Shown piece by piece: positions 34,371 through 42,736 of a stretch of DNA of 64,000 nt. The notes beneath the pieces are model-generated. The model was not told where the DNA came from. It saw only the letters and a list, made by a program, of their open reading frames with translations, and searched no databases. The position numbers and the translations under genes are program-made. The stretch comes from Neobacillus cucumis (lineage in GTDB: Bacteria > Bacillota > Bacilli > Bacillales_B > DSM-18226): the NCBI RefSeq assembly GCF_016107705.1, contig NZ_JAEHGC010000021.1, positions 1 to 64,000 of the forward strand. The letters run 5' to 3'. Position 1 is the first letter of the stretch; every line of letters begins with the position of its first letter.

Positions 34371-36708
34371 ATGCTTCTTGATGCTGTACATTTTGCCGTT
34401 TAAATTTAACAACAAAGAATGTTAGGGTTGCTGCAAGGAAAGCAACAAAGAAAATGGAAATAAACTCGATATTTTCCCACATAAAGCTAAAATCGCCTGT
34501 GGAAATAATCGCCCTGAATCCTGCAATGGAATATGTCATTGGCAGGAAGTGATTAATTTTTTGCAAAATCCTTGGCACTAATTCAATCGGATATGTCCCA
34601 GCGCTGCTGGTTAATTGCAAAATCAAAATAATAACGGCCAGGAAGCGCCCCGGATTATCCAATACCGTTACAAGGAATTGAATAATCGCTAAAAACGTCC
34701 AGCTTGTAAAGATACTCAGCAGAATAAATAGCAGAACACTTTTAACTTCTAATCCAAGCCCCGCAAGAAGGACAATATCCGCAAGCAGTGCCTGCCCTAT
34801 TCCAACGATTAACAAAATCCCTAATTTACCTGCAAACCAACTTAAGCCGCTTTTCGGTTTCCTTGCAGGTTCAAACATTGGGAAGATAATCGATAACATT
34901 AAAGCCCCGACAAACAAGCTTAATGATAAGAAGTAAGGTGTAAAACCCGTACCATAATCGGGAACATGATTCATTCGATCTTCTATCAGTTTAACTGGCT
35001 TAGCGAACATATTATAAATACTGCTATTCGCTTTCACATCACTTGCATCTTGGGCTCCATCCTGTAGTTTATCATTTAATTCCTTCGACCCATCTGCTAG
35101 CTTTTCCATCCCGTTAGTTAAATCAGCAGAACCATTATCAAGTTTGGACATTCCGCCATTTAAGCTTTTTGTTCCATCATACAACTGACCGGTTCCTTTT
35201 ACTAATTGCTTTGACCCCTCTGCAAGCTTATTGGTTCCATCTTGAAGCTTGGATGAGCCGGCTGCTAATTCATTTAAACCAGAGGAAAGATTGCTGCTTC
35301 CGTCTGTTATTTGGCTGAATCCTTTCTTTGCTTCATCCAATTTATCACTAAAGGTGGTCAGACCTGCTGTTAATTGAATCTGTCCATCTTCGAGTTGTTT
35401 TGCACCGGAAGCCAATTGATTGACGCCACCTGCAAGTTGGGATTGGCCATTGTTCAATTTATTTGCACCGGCTGCTAACTGATCTGACGCCTGTTTTAAA
35501 AGCTCTGCATTGCCTGAAAGAGCATCTACACCAGCCGTAACCTTCTGGCTTCCTTCTGATAATTTTTTCAAATTCCCTTTTAAGCCTTCAAGTTTTGCCT
35601 TTTCAACCGGGTCATTTGTTTGCTCTTCCATTTGCGTTACAAACTCAATTGTTCCCTGTAATCCTTCGCTAACCTGAGCTGAACCGGTTTTTGCATCTCC
35701 CGCTCCTGCCCTCCATTTATCCATGGAGGAAGAAAGTTTCGTTGCACCATCCGCTAGTTGCTTTGAGCCATTTTGCAAATTTGGCATTTTCGAAGCGGCT
35801 GAATCAAGCCCATCAGATAATTGCTTTGCACCTGCTTGAGACTTCTGGGCACCTTCTAATAATTTGGTATTACCATCCTGCATTTGACTGAGCCCAGTAT
35901 CAAATTTCTTCAGTCCGTTTTGAAGATCCTTAGAACCAGATGAAGCAGACTGTAATCCCTGTGAAAAGGCAATCGATTTTTCCGCAAGAGTTTTTAAATT
36001 TTGTTCGATTTTATTTGTACCACTATTTACTGAACTTGCACCATCGGTTAATTTCACAGCCCCATTTTTAGCTGTACTAATGCCAGTGGTTAACTCTCCG
36101 GCACCATCCTTAGCAGAAACAATCCCTTTATGAAGGTCGCCTGCACCATCACTTGCCTTATTTAATCCTTTAGCCACATCTTTGATTTGATCAAACATGG
36201 ATTCCGCATATGTTTCTGTAACAGCACCTGCCACTTCTTCTTTAATCTTTTCAATTGCGGAATCACCAATCTTAGATGAAAGATAATTCGTTCCCTCATT
36301 CGGTGTATAAATAAGATTTAATTTTTTCGGATGATTGCTTTGTAGTGTCGTAGCATTTTTTGAAAAATCTTTTGGAATTTCGATTTTGATATAATACTCC
36401 TGTTTTTCCAAGCCTTTATTTGCTTGTTTTTCACTTACAAATTTCCAGTTAAAGCTTTTCTTATCCTTTAACTTTTCTACTAAGTCATTACCAATTTCAA
36501 GCTTATCCCCATTATATACGGCACCTTTGTCATGATTGACAACGGCTACTGGCATTCGATCTACATGGCCGTATGGATTCCAAAACGCCCATAAGAACGT
36601 CCCGCTGTAAAGCAATGGAATCGTCATGACGCCAATAATGGCAATTAGCAGTTTACGGTTATGGATAATCCCCAAAAGCTCACTTTTCAGAGATGATAAA
36701 GCTTTCAT
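34369..36708 (-). CDS. YhgE/Pip family membrane protein
   Basis: A 779-aa protein with one N-terminal membrane helix (about residues 18-38), a very long extracellular region of short Gly-Ala-Leu repeats (patterns like LADGATKLSSS and LASGAKQLEDG, about residues 180-560) and five to six C-terminal helices. This is the layout of YhgE and the lactococcal phage infection protein Pip, and of type VII secretion-linked EsaA-like proteins. AGGAGGTTAAAC precedes the ATG. A TetR gene lies 81 bp upstream in the same direction, as in the B. subtilis yhgD-yhgE pair. Confidence 0.9.
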   Translation of the reverse strand: MKALSSLKSELLGIIHNRKLLIAIIGVMTIPLLYSGTFLWAFWNPYGHVDRMPVAVVNHDKGAVYNGDKLEIGNDLVEKLKDKKSFNWKFVSEKQANKGLEKQEYYIKIEIPKDFSKNATTLQSNHPKKLNLIYTPNEGTNYLSSKIGDSAIEKIKEEVAGAVTETYAESMFDQIKDVAKGLNKASDGAGDLHKGIVSAKDGAGELTTGISTAKNGAVKLTDGASSVNSGTNKIEQNLKTLAEKSIAFSQGLQSASSGSKDLQNGLKKFDTGLSQMQDGNTKLLEGAQKSQAGAKQLSDGLDSAASKMPNLQNGSKQLADGATKLSSSMDKWRAGAGDAKTGSAQVSEGLQGTIEFVTQMEEQTNDPVEKAKLEGLKGNLKKLSEGSQKVTAGVDALSGNAELLKQASDQLAAGANKLNNGQSQLAGGVNQLASGAKQLEDGQIQLTAGLTTFSDKLDEAKKGFSQITDGSSNLSSGLNELAAGSSKLQDGTNKLAEGSKQLVKGTGQLYDGTKSLNGGMSKLDNGSADLTNGMEKLADGSKELNDKLQDGAQDASDVKANSSIYNMFAKPVKLIEDRMNHVPDYGTGFTPYFLSLSLFVGALMLSIIFPMFEPARKPKSGLSWFAGKLGILLIVGIGQALLADIVLLAGLGLEVKSVLLFILLSIFTSWTFLAIIQFLVTVLDNPGRFLAVIILILQLTSSAGTYPIELVPRILQKINHFLPMTYSIAGFRAIISTGDFSFMWENIEFISIFFVAFLAATLTFFVVKFKRQNVQHQEA

Positions 36709-36789
36709 GTTTAACCTCCTATTTGGATAAAATCCATAATATTGACCAAAATCCCCATTCAGTCAGATTTGTTTAAATAAAGAAGATTA

Positions 36790-37362
36790 TCAAATTGATA
36801 ATCCTTTTAATAAAAAGACCTTCATTAGCTCTGCAATTCGCTCTGAACTTAATGGTTCATGATTTTTTTCCCAATCAGAAACAAGGGCAATGTACATTTT
36901 TAAAAGCAAAAGGCTGGTCATTTCCGGGTCAGCTGCCGGAATAGCTCCTTTAGAAATGGCTATTTCAATTTTTTGCTTTAAGTATGCAATAATTTCATCT
37001 TCCACATGCTGCAGCATTTCAGAAACCGCCAATGTTCCCATTTCCTTTTCTTCTTGAATCAATTTAATCATAAGCTGGTGCTGTGAGCGGAATTCTAATA
37101 AACGGTAAAGGGCCCGATGGACGTTCTCTGTAAAGGGCAACCCAGGCTCGATTACATCTTCTGCCTCAGCAATCATCTCTTTGACCAATGAAGAAACTAT
37201 TTCTTCAAACAGCTCTTCTTTATTTTTGAAGAAAGTATAAATGGTACCTTTCCCAACATTCGCAAGTCTCGCCACTTGATCCATTGTCGTTGCTTTATAG
37301 CCAAATAAAGAAAAAGACTTCGTCGCCGCCTCTACAATCAACTTTCTACGATCTGTTGCCAT
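36790..37362 (-). CDS. TetR family transcriptional regulator (YhgD-like)
   Basis: A 190-aa TetR repressor. The N-terminal helix-turn-helix reads YKATTMDQVARLANVGKGTI and is followed by the YTFFKNKEELFEEI segment typical of the family. The C-terminal ligand domain is unspecific. AAAAGGGGGTTCGT precedes the ATG. It probably controls itself and the yhgE-like gene downstream. Confidence 0.9.
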   Translation of the reverse strand: MATDRRKLIVEAATKSFSLFGYKATTMDQVARLANVGKGTIYTFFKNKEELFEEIVSSLVKEMIAEAEDVIEPGLPFTENVHRALYRLLEFRSQHQLMIKLIQEEKEMGTLAVSEMLQHVEDEIIAYLKQKIEIAISKGAIPAADPEMTSLLLLKMYIALVSDWEKNHEPLSSERIAELMKVFLLKGLSI

Positions 37363-37449
37363 ACGAACCCCCTTTTTGACCGTTTTGGTTTTTTAGTCAT
37401 TTTTTTAACAAGTTTAACTATATCACAATGAACTATTGGATTCAATATA

Positions 37450-37481
37450 AAAACAAGGCCTTTTTTAAAAGAGCCTTGTTT
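37450..37481 (-). terminator. Terminator of the DMT transporter gene
   Basis: AAAACAAGGC and GCCTTGTTTT form a 10-bp stem around a 12-nt AT-rich loop, with T-rich sequence on the minus-strand exit. It lies 41 bp past the stop of the transporter gene. Confidence 0.8.
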
Positions 37482-37521
37482 TTACCTATTTAAGTTGTCC
37501 TTTAGCATCAAAATCATTCTT

Positions 37522-38451
37522 TCAGAATACTCGTTCTCTTGCAACATTCGGTTTAAACTCCTTCTCCGGAATGGTTAATAAGATAACCGCAACAATAATA
37601 AACACTCCGCCCAACAATTGATAAGCTCCGAACGATTCCTTTAACCATGCGATCGAAAGGATGGCAGTCACAAGTGGTTCGATACTAGATAAAAGCCCTG
37701 TTTCGATGGCTGTTAAATATTTTAAGCTTCCAATATAGAGTAAAAAGGAAATCGTTCCGCTTAAAAGAATAATAATGAGCATCGAAAATGTACTGATGGT
37801 CAATGTCTGAGCCACGTGATGAAAACTAAATTGCCTTTTTAATGACCACAGTATCACTCCGCCAAGCAGCATCCCCCAGCCAACAATTTGTAAGGTTCCC
37901 CATTGTTTAATCAAAGACTTAGGATGCAGCGTATAAAAAGCAAAGGTGACCGCTGTTAAAATTCCATAAAGAATTGCCCGTTTCGATAATATAACATTTT
38001 CAATTGAGCCATTTGTAATCAAATAAAATGTCCCCAACACGGCGGCAACCACTGCCAATAATTGCATTGGTGCCGGAAGTTTCTTTTTCCGGGCAGCAAC
38101 ATAAATCGTTATGATGATGGGACCCAGAAATTGAAATAATGTAGCCGTAACCGCGTTACTCTTATCAAGCGTTTCAATAAATGTATATTGACCGGCAAGC
38201 ATCCCTATCACAGCAAAAATACATAGTTGAATCCAATCCTTCGGGTGCTTCCAAATTTCAAAGATATTGTGTTTGGTAAAAAGCAAAAATCCTAAAATCG
38301 TAATACCAGCAAACAATAGCCGGACAACTAAATAATCTCCTGATGATAGGTCTGTACGATTAAAAAGCCACTGAATCATAGGTCCGGATAAACCCCAAAA
38401 AGTTGCTCCGCTTATGATCATCATCAGCCCTATGTGTCTAGATGGTTTCAT
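37522..38451 (-). CDS. DMT superfamily (EamA) transporter
   Basis: A 309-aa protein with ten membrane helices in two EamA repeats (GLMMIISGATFWGLSGPMIQ at the start, then AILYGILTAVTFAFYTLHPK mid-protein). The repeat-end motif IEPLVTAILSIAWLKE is typical. It is divergent from a MocR-type regulator with a shared palindrome, so an amino acid, amine or vitamin-type substrate under MocR control is likely but unproven. Confidence 0.9.
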   Translation of the reverse strand: MKPSRHIGLMMIISGATFWGLSGPMIQWLFNRTDLSSGDYLVVRLLFAGITILGFLLFTKHNIFEIWKHPKDWIQLCIFAVIGMLAGQYTFIETLDKSNAVTATLFQFLGPIIITIYVAARKKKLPAPMQLLAVVAAVLGTFYLITNGSIENVILSKRAILYGILTAVTFAFYTLHPKSLIKQWGTLQIVGWGMLLGGVILWSLKRQFSFHHVAQTLTISTFSMLIIILLSGTISFLLYIGSLKYLTAIETGLLSSIEPLVTAILSIAWLKESFGAYQLLGGVFIIVAVILLTIPEKEFKPNVARERVF

Positions 38452-38517
38452 GATGAATTAATACCTCCATTGTCAATTCCTAATTTTCAAAAATAACATA
38501 GTGGTATTATATAAGAC

Positions 38518-38543
38518 ATCTGATACTATAAGAAGTATCAGAT
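38518..38543. promoter_or_regulatory. Perfect palindrome in the divergent MocR/transporter promoter
   Basis: ATCTGATACT (38518-38527) and AGTATCAGAT (38534-38543) are exact inverted repeats around ATAAGA. TATTATA just upstream (38505-38511) resembles a -10. It lies 75 bp from the transporter start and 27 bp from the regulator start, as expected for an operator of the MocR protein. Confidence 0.75.
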
Positions 38544-38569
38544 TCACAAGATGAATGGGGGTCAGTTTT

Positions 38570-39958
38570 TTGTTGGAATTCACGCCAAATCTCAACACTC
38601 AACATAACGAGCCATTATATATGCAGTTATATAACTTTATTAAAAAAGAAATAAAAACAGGGAACTTACCAACAAACACGAAGCTTCCCTCAAAGCGCAA
38701 ACTTTCAACGTATTTACAAATTAGCCAGAATACAATTGAAGCAGCCTATGGTCAGCTTTTGGCTGAAGGCTACATTGAGGCAATGCCTAGACGGGGATAC
38801 TATGTTTGTGAACTGGAACAAGCGAATTTCACGATTAAGCGGGATGTTCAATTTGTCGAAGAAAAAAAACATAAGGAGCAGTTTTTTGCTTATGATTTCA
38901 CCTATGCCGGTGTGGATGCCGGGTCGTTCCCGTTTGGAGTGTATCGGAAAATAACCAATGAAGTTCTACGGGTAGAAAATGAACAAGTACTTTCCCTTGG
39001 ACATCCTCAGGGCGATTTCGGGTTACGCGAAACGATTGCAAAATATTTATTTGAATCACGCGGGGTTCATTGCTCACCCAGCCAAATTGTCATTGGGTCT
39101 GGGACACCTTACTTATTAAGTCTCTTATTCAAACTCTTACATGGAAGTAAATTTGCCGTTGAAGATCCCGGCTATCATGGGCGTCTTTTTCTCAATGGAC
39201 AAAATAGTGTCGATGTTCAAATGATTCCTCTCGACCAAGGGGGGATCATATTATCTGAATTAGATCAAAGCGGGGCAAATGTTGTCTGTGTCACTCCATC
39301 CCATCAATTTCCTTGCGGGATGATCATGCCAATTTCACGAAGAATGCAGCTAATAAACTGGGCGGAAAAGAAAGAGGACCGTTTCATTATTGAGGATGAT
39401 TATGACAGTGAATTCCGTTATAGCGGAAAACCGATTCCTGCCCTTCAAGGACTCGATAAGTATGAAAGAGTCATTTATATGAGCACTTTTTCCAAAGCCC
39501 TGCTCCCATCAATACGGATAAGCTATATGGTTTTACCACGGCCATTAATTAAAAAGTATCAAGATGAATTATTTTTCTATAACCAAACGGTATCAAGGAT
39601 TGATCAAGAGTTCTTAAAACGATTTATGCAGCAGGGATATTGGGAAAAGCATATTCAAAAAGTGCGGGTGGTCTATCAAAAAAAGCGAGATTCACTGATT
39701 TCAGCAATTTCTAGCTATTTCCCTGATACCGTTGACATTATTGGGCAAGACTCAGGACTTCATATCTTAATAAGGCCTAATAATGGCCTGAACGAGCAAG
39801 AACTAATTGATAAAGCTAAAGAATTTAGTATTAAAGTGTATCCCGTCTCCCCTTATGGCAAAAACGACGGCAGAACCGTCTTACTCGGTTTTGCCACTTT
39901 GATTGAAAAAGAAATAGTTGAGGCCATTCAGTCACTTGCGAAGGCTTGGTTTTATTGA
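38570..39958 (+). CDS. MocR/PdxR-type transcriptional regulator with aminotransferase domain
   Basis: A 462-aa GntR-family chimera. The winged helix (residues about 10-80, KLPSKRKLSTYLQISQNTIE) is joined to a type I aminotransferase fold with the PLP lysine in MSTFSKALLPSIRI and the Asp in IIEDDYDSEF. Such proteins sense PLP or amino acid-PLP adducts. TTG at 38570 has GGGGGTC 7 nt upstream; an ATG at 38555 would put the Shine-Dalgarno inside the gene. It probably governs the divergent DMT transporter. Confidence 0.88.
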   Translation: MLEFTPNLNTQHNEPLYMQLYNFIKKEIKTGNLPTNTKLPSKRKLSTYLQISQNTIEAAYGQLLAEGYIEAMPRRGYYVCELEQANFTIKRDVQFVEEKKHKEQFFAYDFTYAGVDAGSFPFGVYRKITNEVLRVENEQVLSLGHPQGDFGLRETIAKYLFESRGVHCSPSQIVIGSGTPYLLSLLFKLLHGSKFAVEDPGYHGRLFLNGQNSVDVQMIPLDQGGIILSELDQSGANVVCVTPSHQFPCGMIMPISRRMQLINWAEKKEDRFIIEDDYDSEFRYSGKPIPALQGLDKYERVIYMSTFSKALLPSIRISYMVLPRPLIKKYQDELFFYNQTVSRIDQEFLKRFMQQGYWEKHIQKVRVVYQKKRDSLISAISSYFPDTVDIIGQDSGLHILIRPNNGLNEQELIDKAKEFSIKVYPVSPYGKNDGRTVLLGFATLIEKEIVEAIQSLAKAWFY

Positions 39959-40112
39959 TTCTTTTTGGATTAAAAAAGTCCAAGTTAAAAAGAGAGTTTT
40001 TCCGAATGTTGGTTAAAATGAGATAGATCTAGTAATAAACCTATTCGAGCCGCCACTGTTGGATTATCATAGCAGGGTTGGCCCGCAAATTCAAAGGAAA
40101 GAAGGTGCTGAT

Positions 40113-40979
40113 TTGATTAGAAAATGGGGATTTCCCTTTTTATTTGTCATCATTATTTTAAGTGCCTGTGCTTCAAATCGGGCTCCAGCTGTAGACAAAA
40201 ATACTGTATCAAGGAATCTTCCAAAAATTGATCATATTATTATTGTTATCGAGGAAAATCGCTCACAAAAAGTTATTCAAGGGAACCCATCAGCCCCCTA
40301 TATCAATTCACTAATGAAGCAGGGCGCAAATTTAACAAATTTTCATGCCACCTTGCACCCAAGCCAGCCAAACTATTTAAACTTATTTTCTGGTTCAGAT
40401 CAAGGTGTTGCAGATGACGGAGTTCCTAAAACGAAATTTTCCGCAGATAATTTGGCAAGTGAGCTGATTGCAAAAAATTATACATTTGCAGGTTATTCCG
40501 AAGACTTGCCCTCGGTTGGCTACAATGGGGCATCGTCTGGTCCCGGGGGGTATGCCCGTAAGCATAATCCATGGGTAAACTTCACCAATGTGCCAAAAGA
40601 AGTAAACCAGCCATTGACCAGCTTCCCAAAGGATTTTGCTAAACTGCGGACGGTTTCATTTGTCATACCAAGTCTTCGAAGCGATATGCATGATGGTACA
40701 ATTAAGCAGGGAGACGCTTGGCTGAAAAAACATATTGATTCTTATGTCCAATGGGCGAAGACTCATAACAGTTTATTAATTGTGACCTGGGACGAAGATG
40801 ATTTTTCACAAGATAACAAAATCCCAACCTTTTTTGTCGGGCCAATGGTCAAAACAGGAGCGTTTAATGAAAAGCTAAATCACTTTAATCTTTTAAGGAC
40901 GATAGAGGATCTTTACGGATTAGCACATGCGGGGCAAAGTAAAGCCGTCGAGCCTATTAGGAGTATATGGGTTCGTTGA
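40113..40979 (+). CDS. AcpA/PLC-like phosphoesterase lipoprotein
   Basis: A 288-aa secreted lipoprotein. The signal MIRKWGFPFLFVIIILSAC ends in a lipobox. The mature part matches the phosphoesterase family of acid phosphatases and non-specific phospholipases C in the alkaline phosphatase superfamily: IDHIIIVIEENRS, LHPSQPNYLNLFSGS and VTWDEDDF with metal-binding acids. The TTG at 40113 has GAAGGTG upstream and gives a proper signal peptide. The substrate is not known. Confidence 0.85.
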   Translation: MIRKWGFPFLFVIIILSACASNRAPAVDKNTVSRNLPKIDHIIIVIEENRSQKVIQGNPSAPYINSLMKQGANLTNFHATLHPSQPNYLNLFSGSDQGVADDGVPKTKFSADNLASELIAKNYTFAGYSEDLPSVGYNGASSGPGGYARKHNPWVNFTNVPKEVNQPLTSFPKDFAKLRTVSFVIPSLRSDMHDGTIKQGDAWLKKHIDSYVQWAKTHNSLLIVTWDEDDFSQDNKIPTFFVGPMVKTGAFNEKLNHFNLLRTIEDLYGLAHAGQSKAVEPIRSIWVR

Positions 40980-41091
40980 TAGCAGTTTAATTTGGGCGGG
41001 TTAACAAAGTATTCATTTTTTACAACCATCTTTGCTTTATTTTTCTATAAAATAAAGTTGTAGTTTTACAAAATAAGAAAGGTTGTGAAGT

Positions 41092-41997
41092 ATGTTTTAT
41101 AAACCCCGCCCTGTACCAATTGATTTAATTAAAATGCGGTCGTTACATGCACGGATGAATTTAACCCCAACGGAGAGAAAGTACTATTTAAACCGTGAAA
41201 AGGGTTTTGAAGGGGAAGTGATTTTTGACAAATTAACGGAGAAGCTTGAAAGTGATTGTTTAATTTTAAATGATTTATTGTTTGAGTTAAATAACACAGA
41301 ATTTCAAATCGATACAACCATTATATTTCAAAATACGATTTCCCTTTTCGATGTAAAAAACTATGAGGGAGACTATTATATGACTTCGGACCGGTTTTAC
41401 ACCAAATCGGATGAGGAGATTAGTAATCCTCTTTTGCAATTGGAACGAAGCCAATCCTTACTTCGCCAGCTCCTCAAAAGTATTGGATTTCAGATGCCTG
41501 TCGAAGCCTCTCTTGTTTTTATCAACCCCAAGTTCACCTTATATCAAGCCCCTTTAGACAAACCCATTATATTCCCGACCCAGGTAAATCGATTAATGAA
41601 AAAATTAAATGGTGTACCGTCTAAGCTTAATGGTAAACATACAATGCTCGCGGAAAAATTAGTTTCGCTGCATAAAACGAAATCACGAAATGCCAAATTA
41701 CTAGCTTATGAGTACGGTCAAATAGAGAAGGGGTTCATTTGTGCCAAATGCCACTCACTTTCAGTTTCTGTGGATGGAAAGATAGGTGTTTGTAAGAATT
41801 GTGGTGCCGAAGAAGAGATTGAGTCTGCAGTTATACGCAGTGTTAATGAGCTAAAAATTCTTTTTCCCGATATGAAAATTACCACGAATCTGGTGCAGGA
41901 CTGGTGTAAGGTAATTAAATCAAAAAAAACATTGAGGAGGATTTTGAAGGGGAATTTTAAAACAATTAAAAGTGGGAAGTTTTTGTACTTCGAGTAA
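41092..41997 (+). CDS. NERD domain protein with zinc ribbon
   Basis: A 301-aa protein. The NERD (nuclease-related) domain spans about residues 38-150, with GFEGEVIFDKL, NDLLFE, QIDTTIIFQNTISLFDVKNY; the Asp-x-K core of the restriction-endonuclease-like fold appears as FDVKNYEG. A C-terminal zinc ribbon has CAKC and CKNC (about residues 215-240). Many Bacilli carry such proteins with no defined role; DNA processing is inferred from the fold. AAGAAAGG precedes the ATG. Confidence 0.85.
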   Translation: MFYKPRPVPIDLIKMRSLHARMNLTPTERKYYLNREKGFEGEVIFDKLTEKLESDCLILNDLLFELNNTEFQIDTTIIFQNTISLFDVKNYEGDYYMTSDRFYTKSDEEISNPLLQLERSQSLLRQLLKSIGFQMPVEASLVFINPKFTLYQAPLDKPIIFPTQVNRLMKKLNGVPSKLNGKHTMLAEKLVSLHKTKSRNAKLLAYEYGQIEKGFICAKCHSLSVSVDGKIGVCKNCGAEEEIESAVIRSVNELKILFPDMKITTNLVQDWCKVIKSKKTLRRILKGNFKTIKSGKFLYFE

Positions 41998-42007
41998 ATC
42001 TGGTTGG

Positions 42008-42683
42008 GTAAAGCACTCTAACTTGATAGTGCCCGTGATTGCAGTTTTTTCCTCTCTTCGGGCACTATGACCCCGCGATAGTTCCCGCTCTTCTTGACTT
42101 TTCTCCTCCACGGGCACTATGACCCCCCGATAGTTCCCGCTCTCTGGATCTTTTCTCCTCCACGGGCACTATGACCCCTCGATAGTTCCCGCTCTCTGGA
42201 TCTTTTCTCCTCCACGGGCACTATGACCCCGCGATAGTTCCCGCTCTCTGGATCTTTTCTCCTCCACGGGCACTATGACCCCGCGATAGTTCCCGCACTT
42301 CTTGACTTTTCTCCTCTTCGGGCACTATGACCCCTTGATAGTTCCCGCTCTCTGGATCTTTTCTCCTCCACGGGCACTATGACCCCTCGATAGTTCCCGC
42401 TCTCTGGATCTTTTCTCCTCCACGGGCACTATGACCCCTCGATAGTTCCCGCTCTCTGGATCTTTCCTCCTCCACGGCCACTATGACCCCGCGATAGTTC
42501 CCGCTCTCTGGATCTTTTCCCCTCAACGGGCACTATGCCCCCGCGATAGTTCCCGCTCTCTGGATCTTTTCTCCTCCACGGGCACTATACCCCCTCGATA
42601 GTTCCCGCTCTCTGGATCTTTTCTCCCCCACGGGCACTATGACCCCTCGATGGTTCCTGCTCTTCTTCTTTATTCTCCCTCAT
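42008..42683. repeat. Tandem array of 52-bp palindromic units (12 clear units plus a decayed one)
   Basis: GGGCACTAT recurs at exactly 52-bp steps: 42060, 42112, 42164, 42216, 42268, 42320, 42372, 42424, 42476 (GGCCACTAT), 42528, 42580 and 42632. A decayed unit precedes it from 42008. In each unit CGGGCACTAT and ATAGTTCCCG form a 10-bp hairpin with one mismatch and a 9-nt loop (GACCCC then GCG or TCG), followed by a linker mostly reading TCTCTGGATCTTTTCTCCTC. Units at 42060 and 42268 share a different linker (TTCTTGACTT). It fills the space between two convergent genes and has no long ORF. Confidence 0.95.
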
Positions 42684-42696
42684 AGCCACCAATACA

Positions 42697-42732
42697 TAAA
42701 AAAGACCCCTTTCAACAAAGAAAAGAGTCTTC
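42697..42732 (-). terminator. Terminator of the ClC gene
   Basis: On the minus strand AAGACTCTTTTC pairs with GAAAGGGGTCTT and a T-run follows. It overlaps the gene end region closely and separates it from the repeat array. Confidence 0.75.
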
Positions 42733-42736
42733 AGCT

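Noticed and set aside
42008..42683. CRISPR-like array
   Set aside because: The units are contiguous 52-bp tandem repeats, with linkers that are also repeated. There are no unique spacers and no cas genes nearby.
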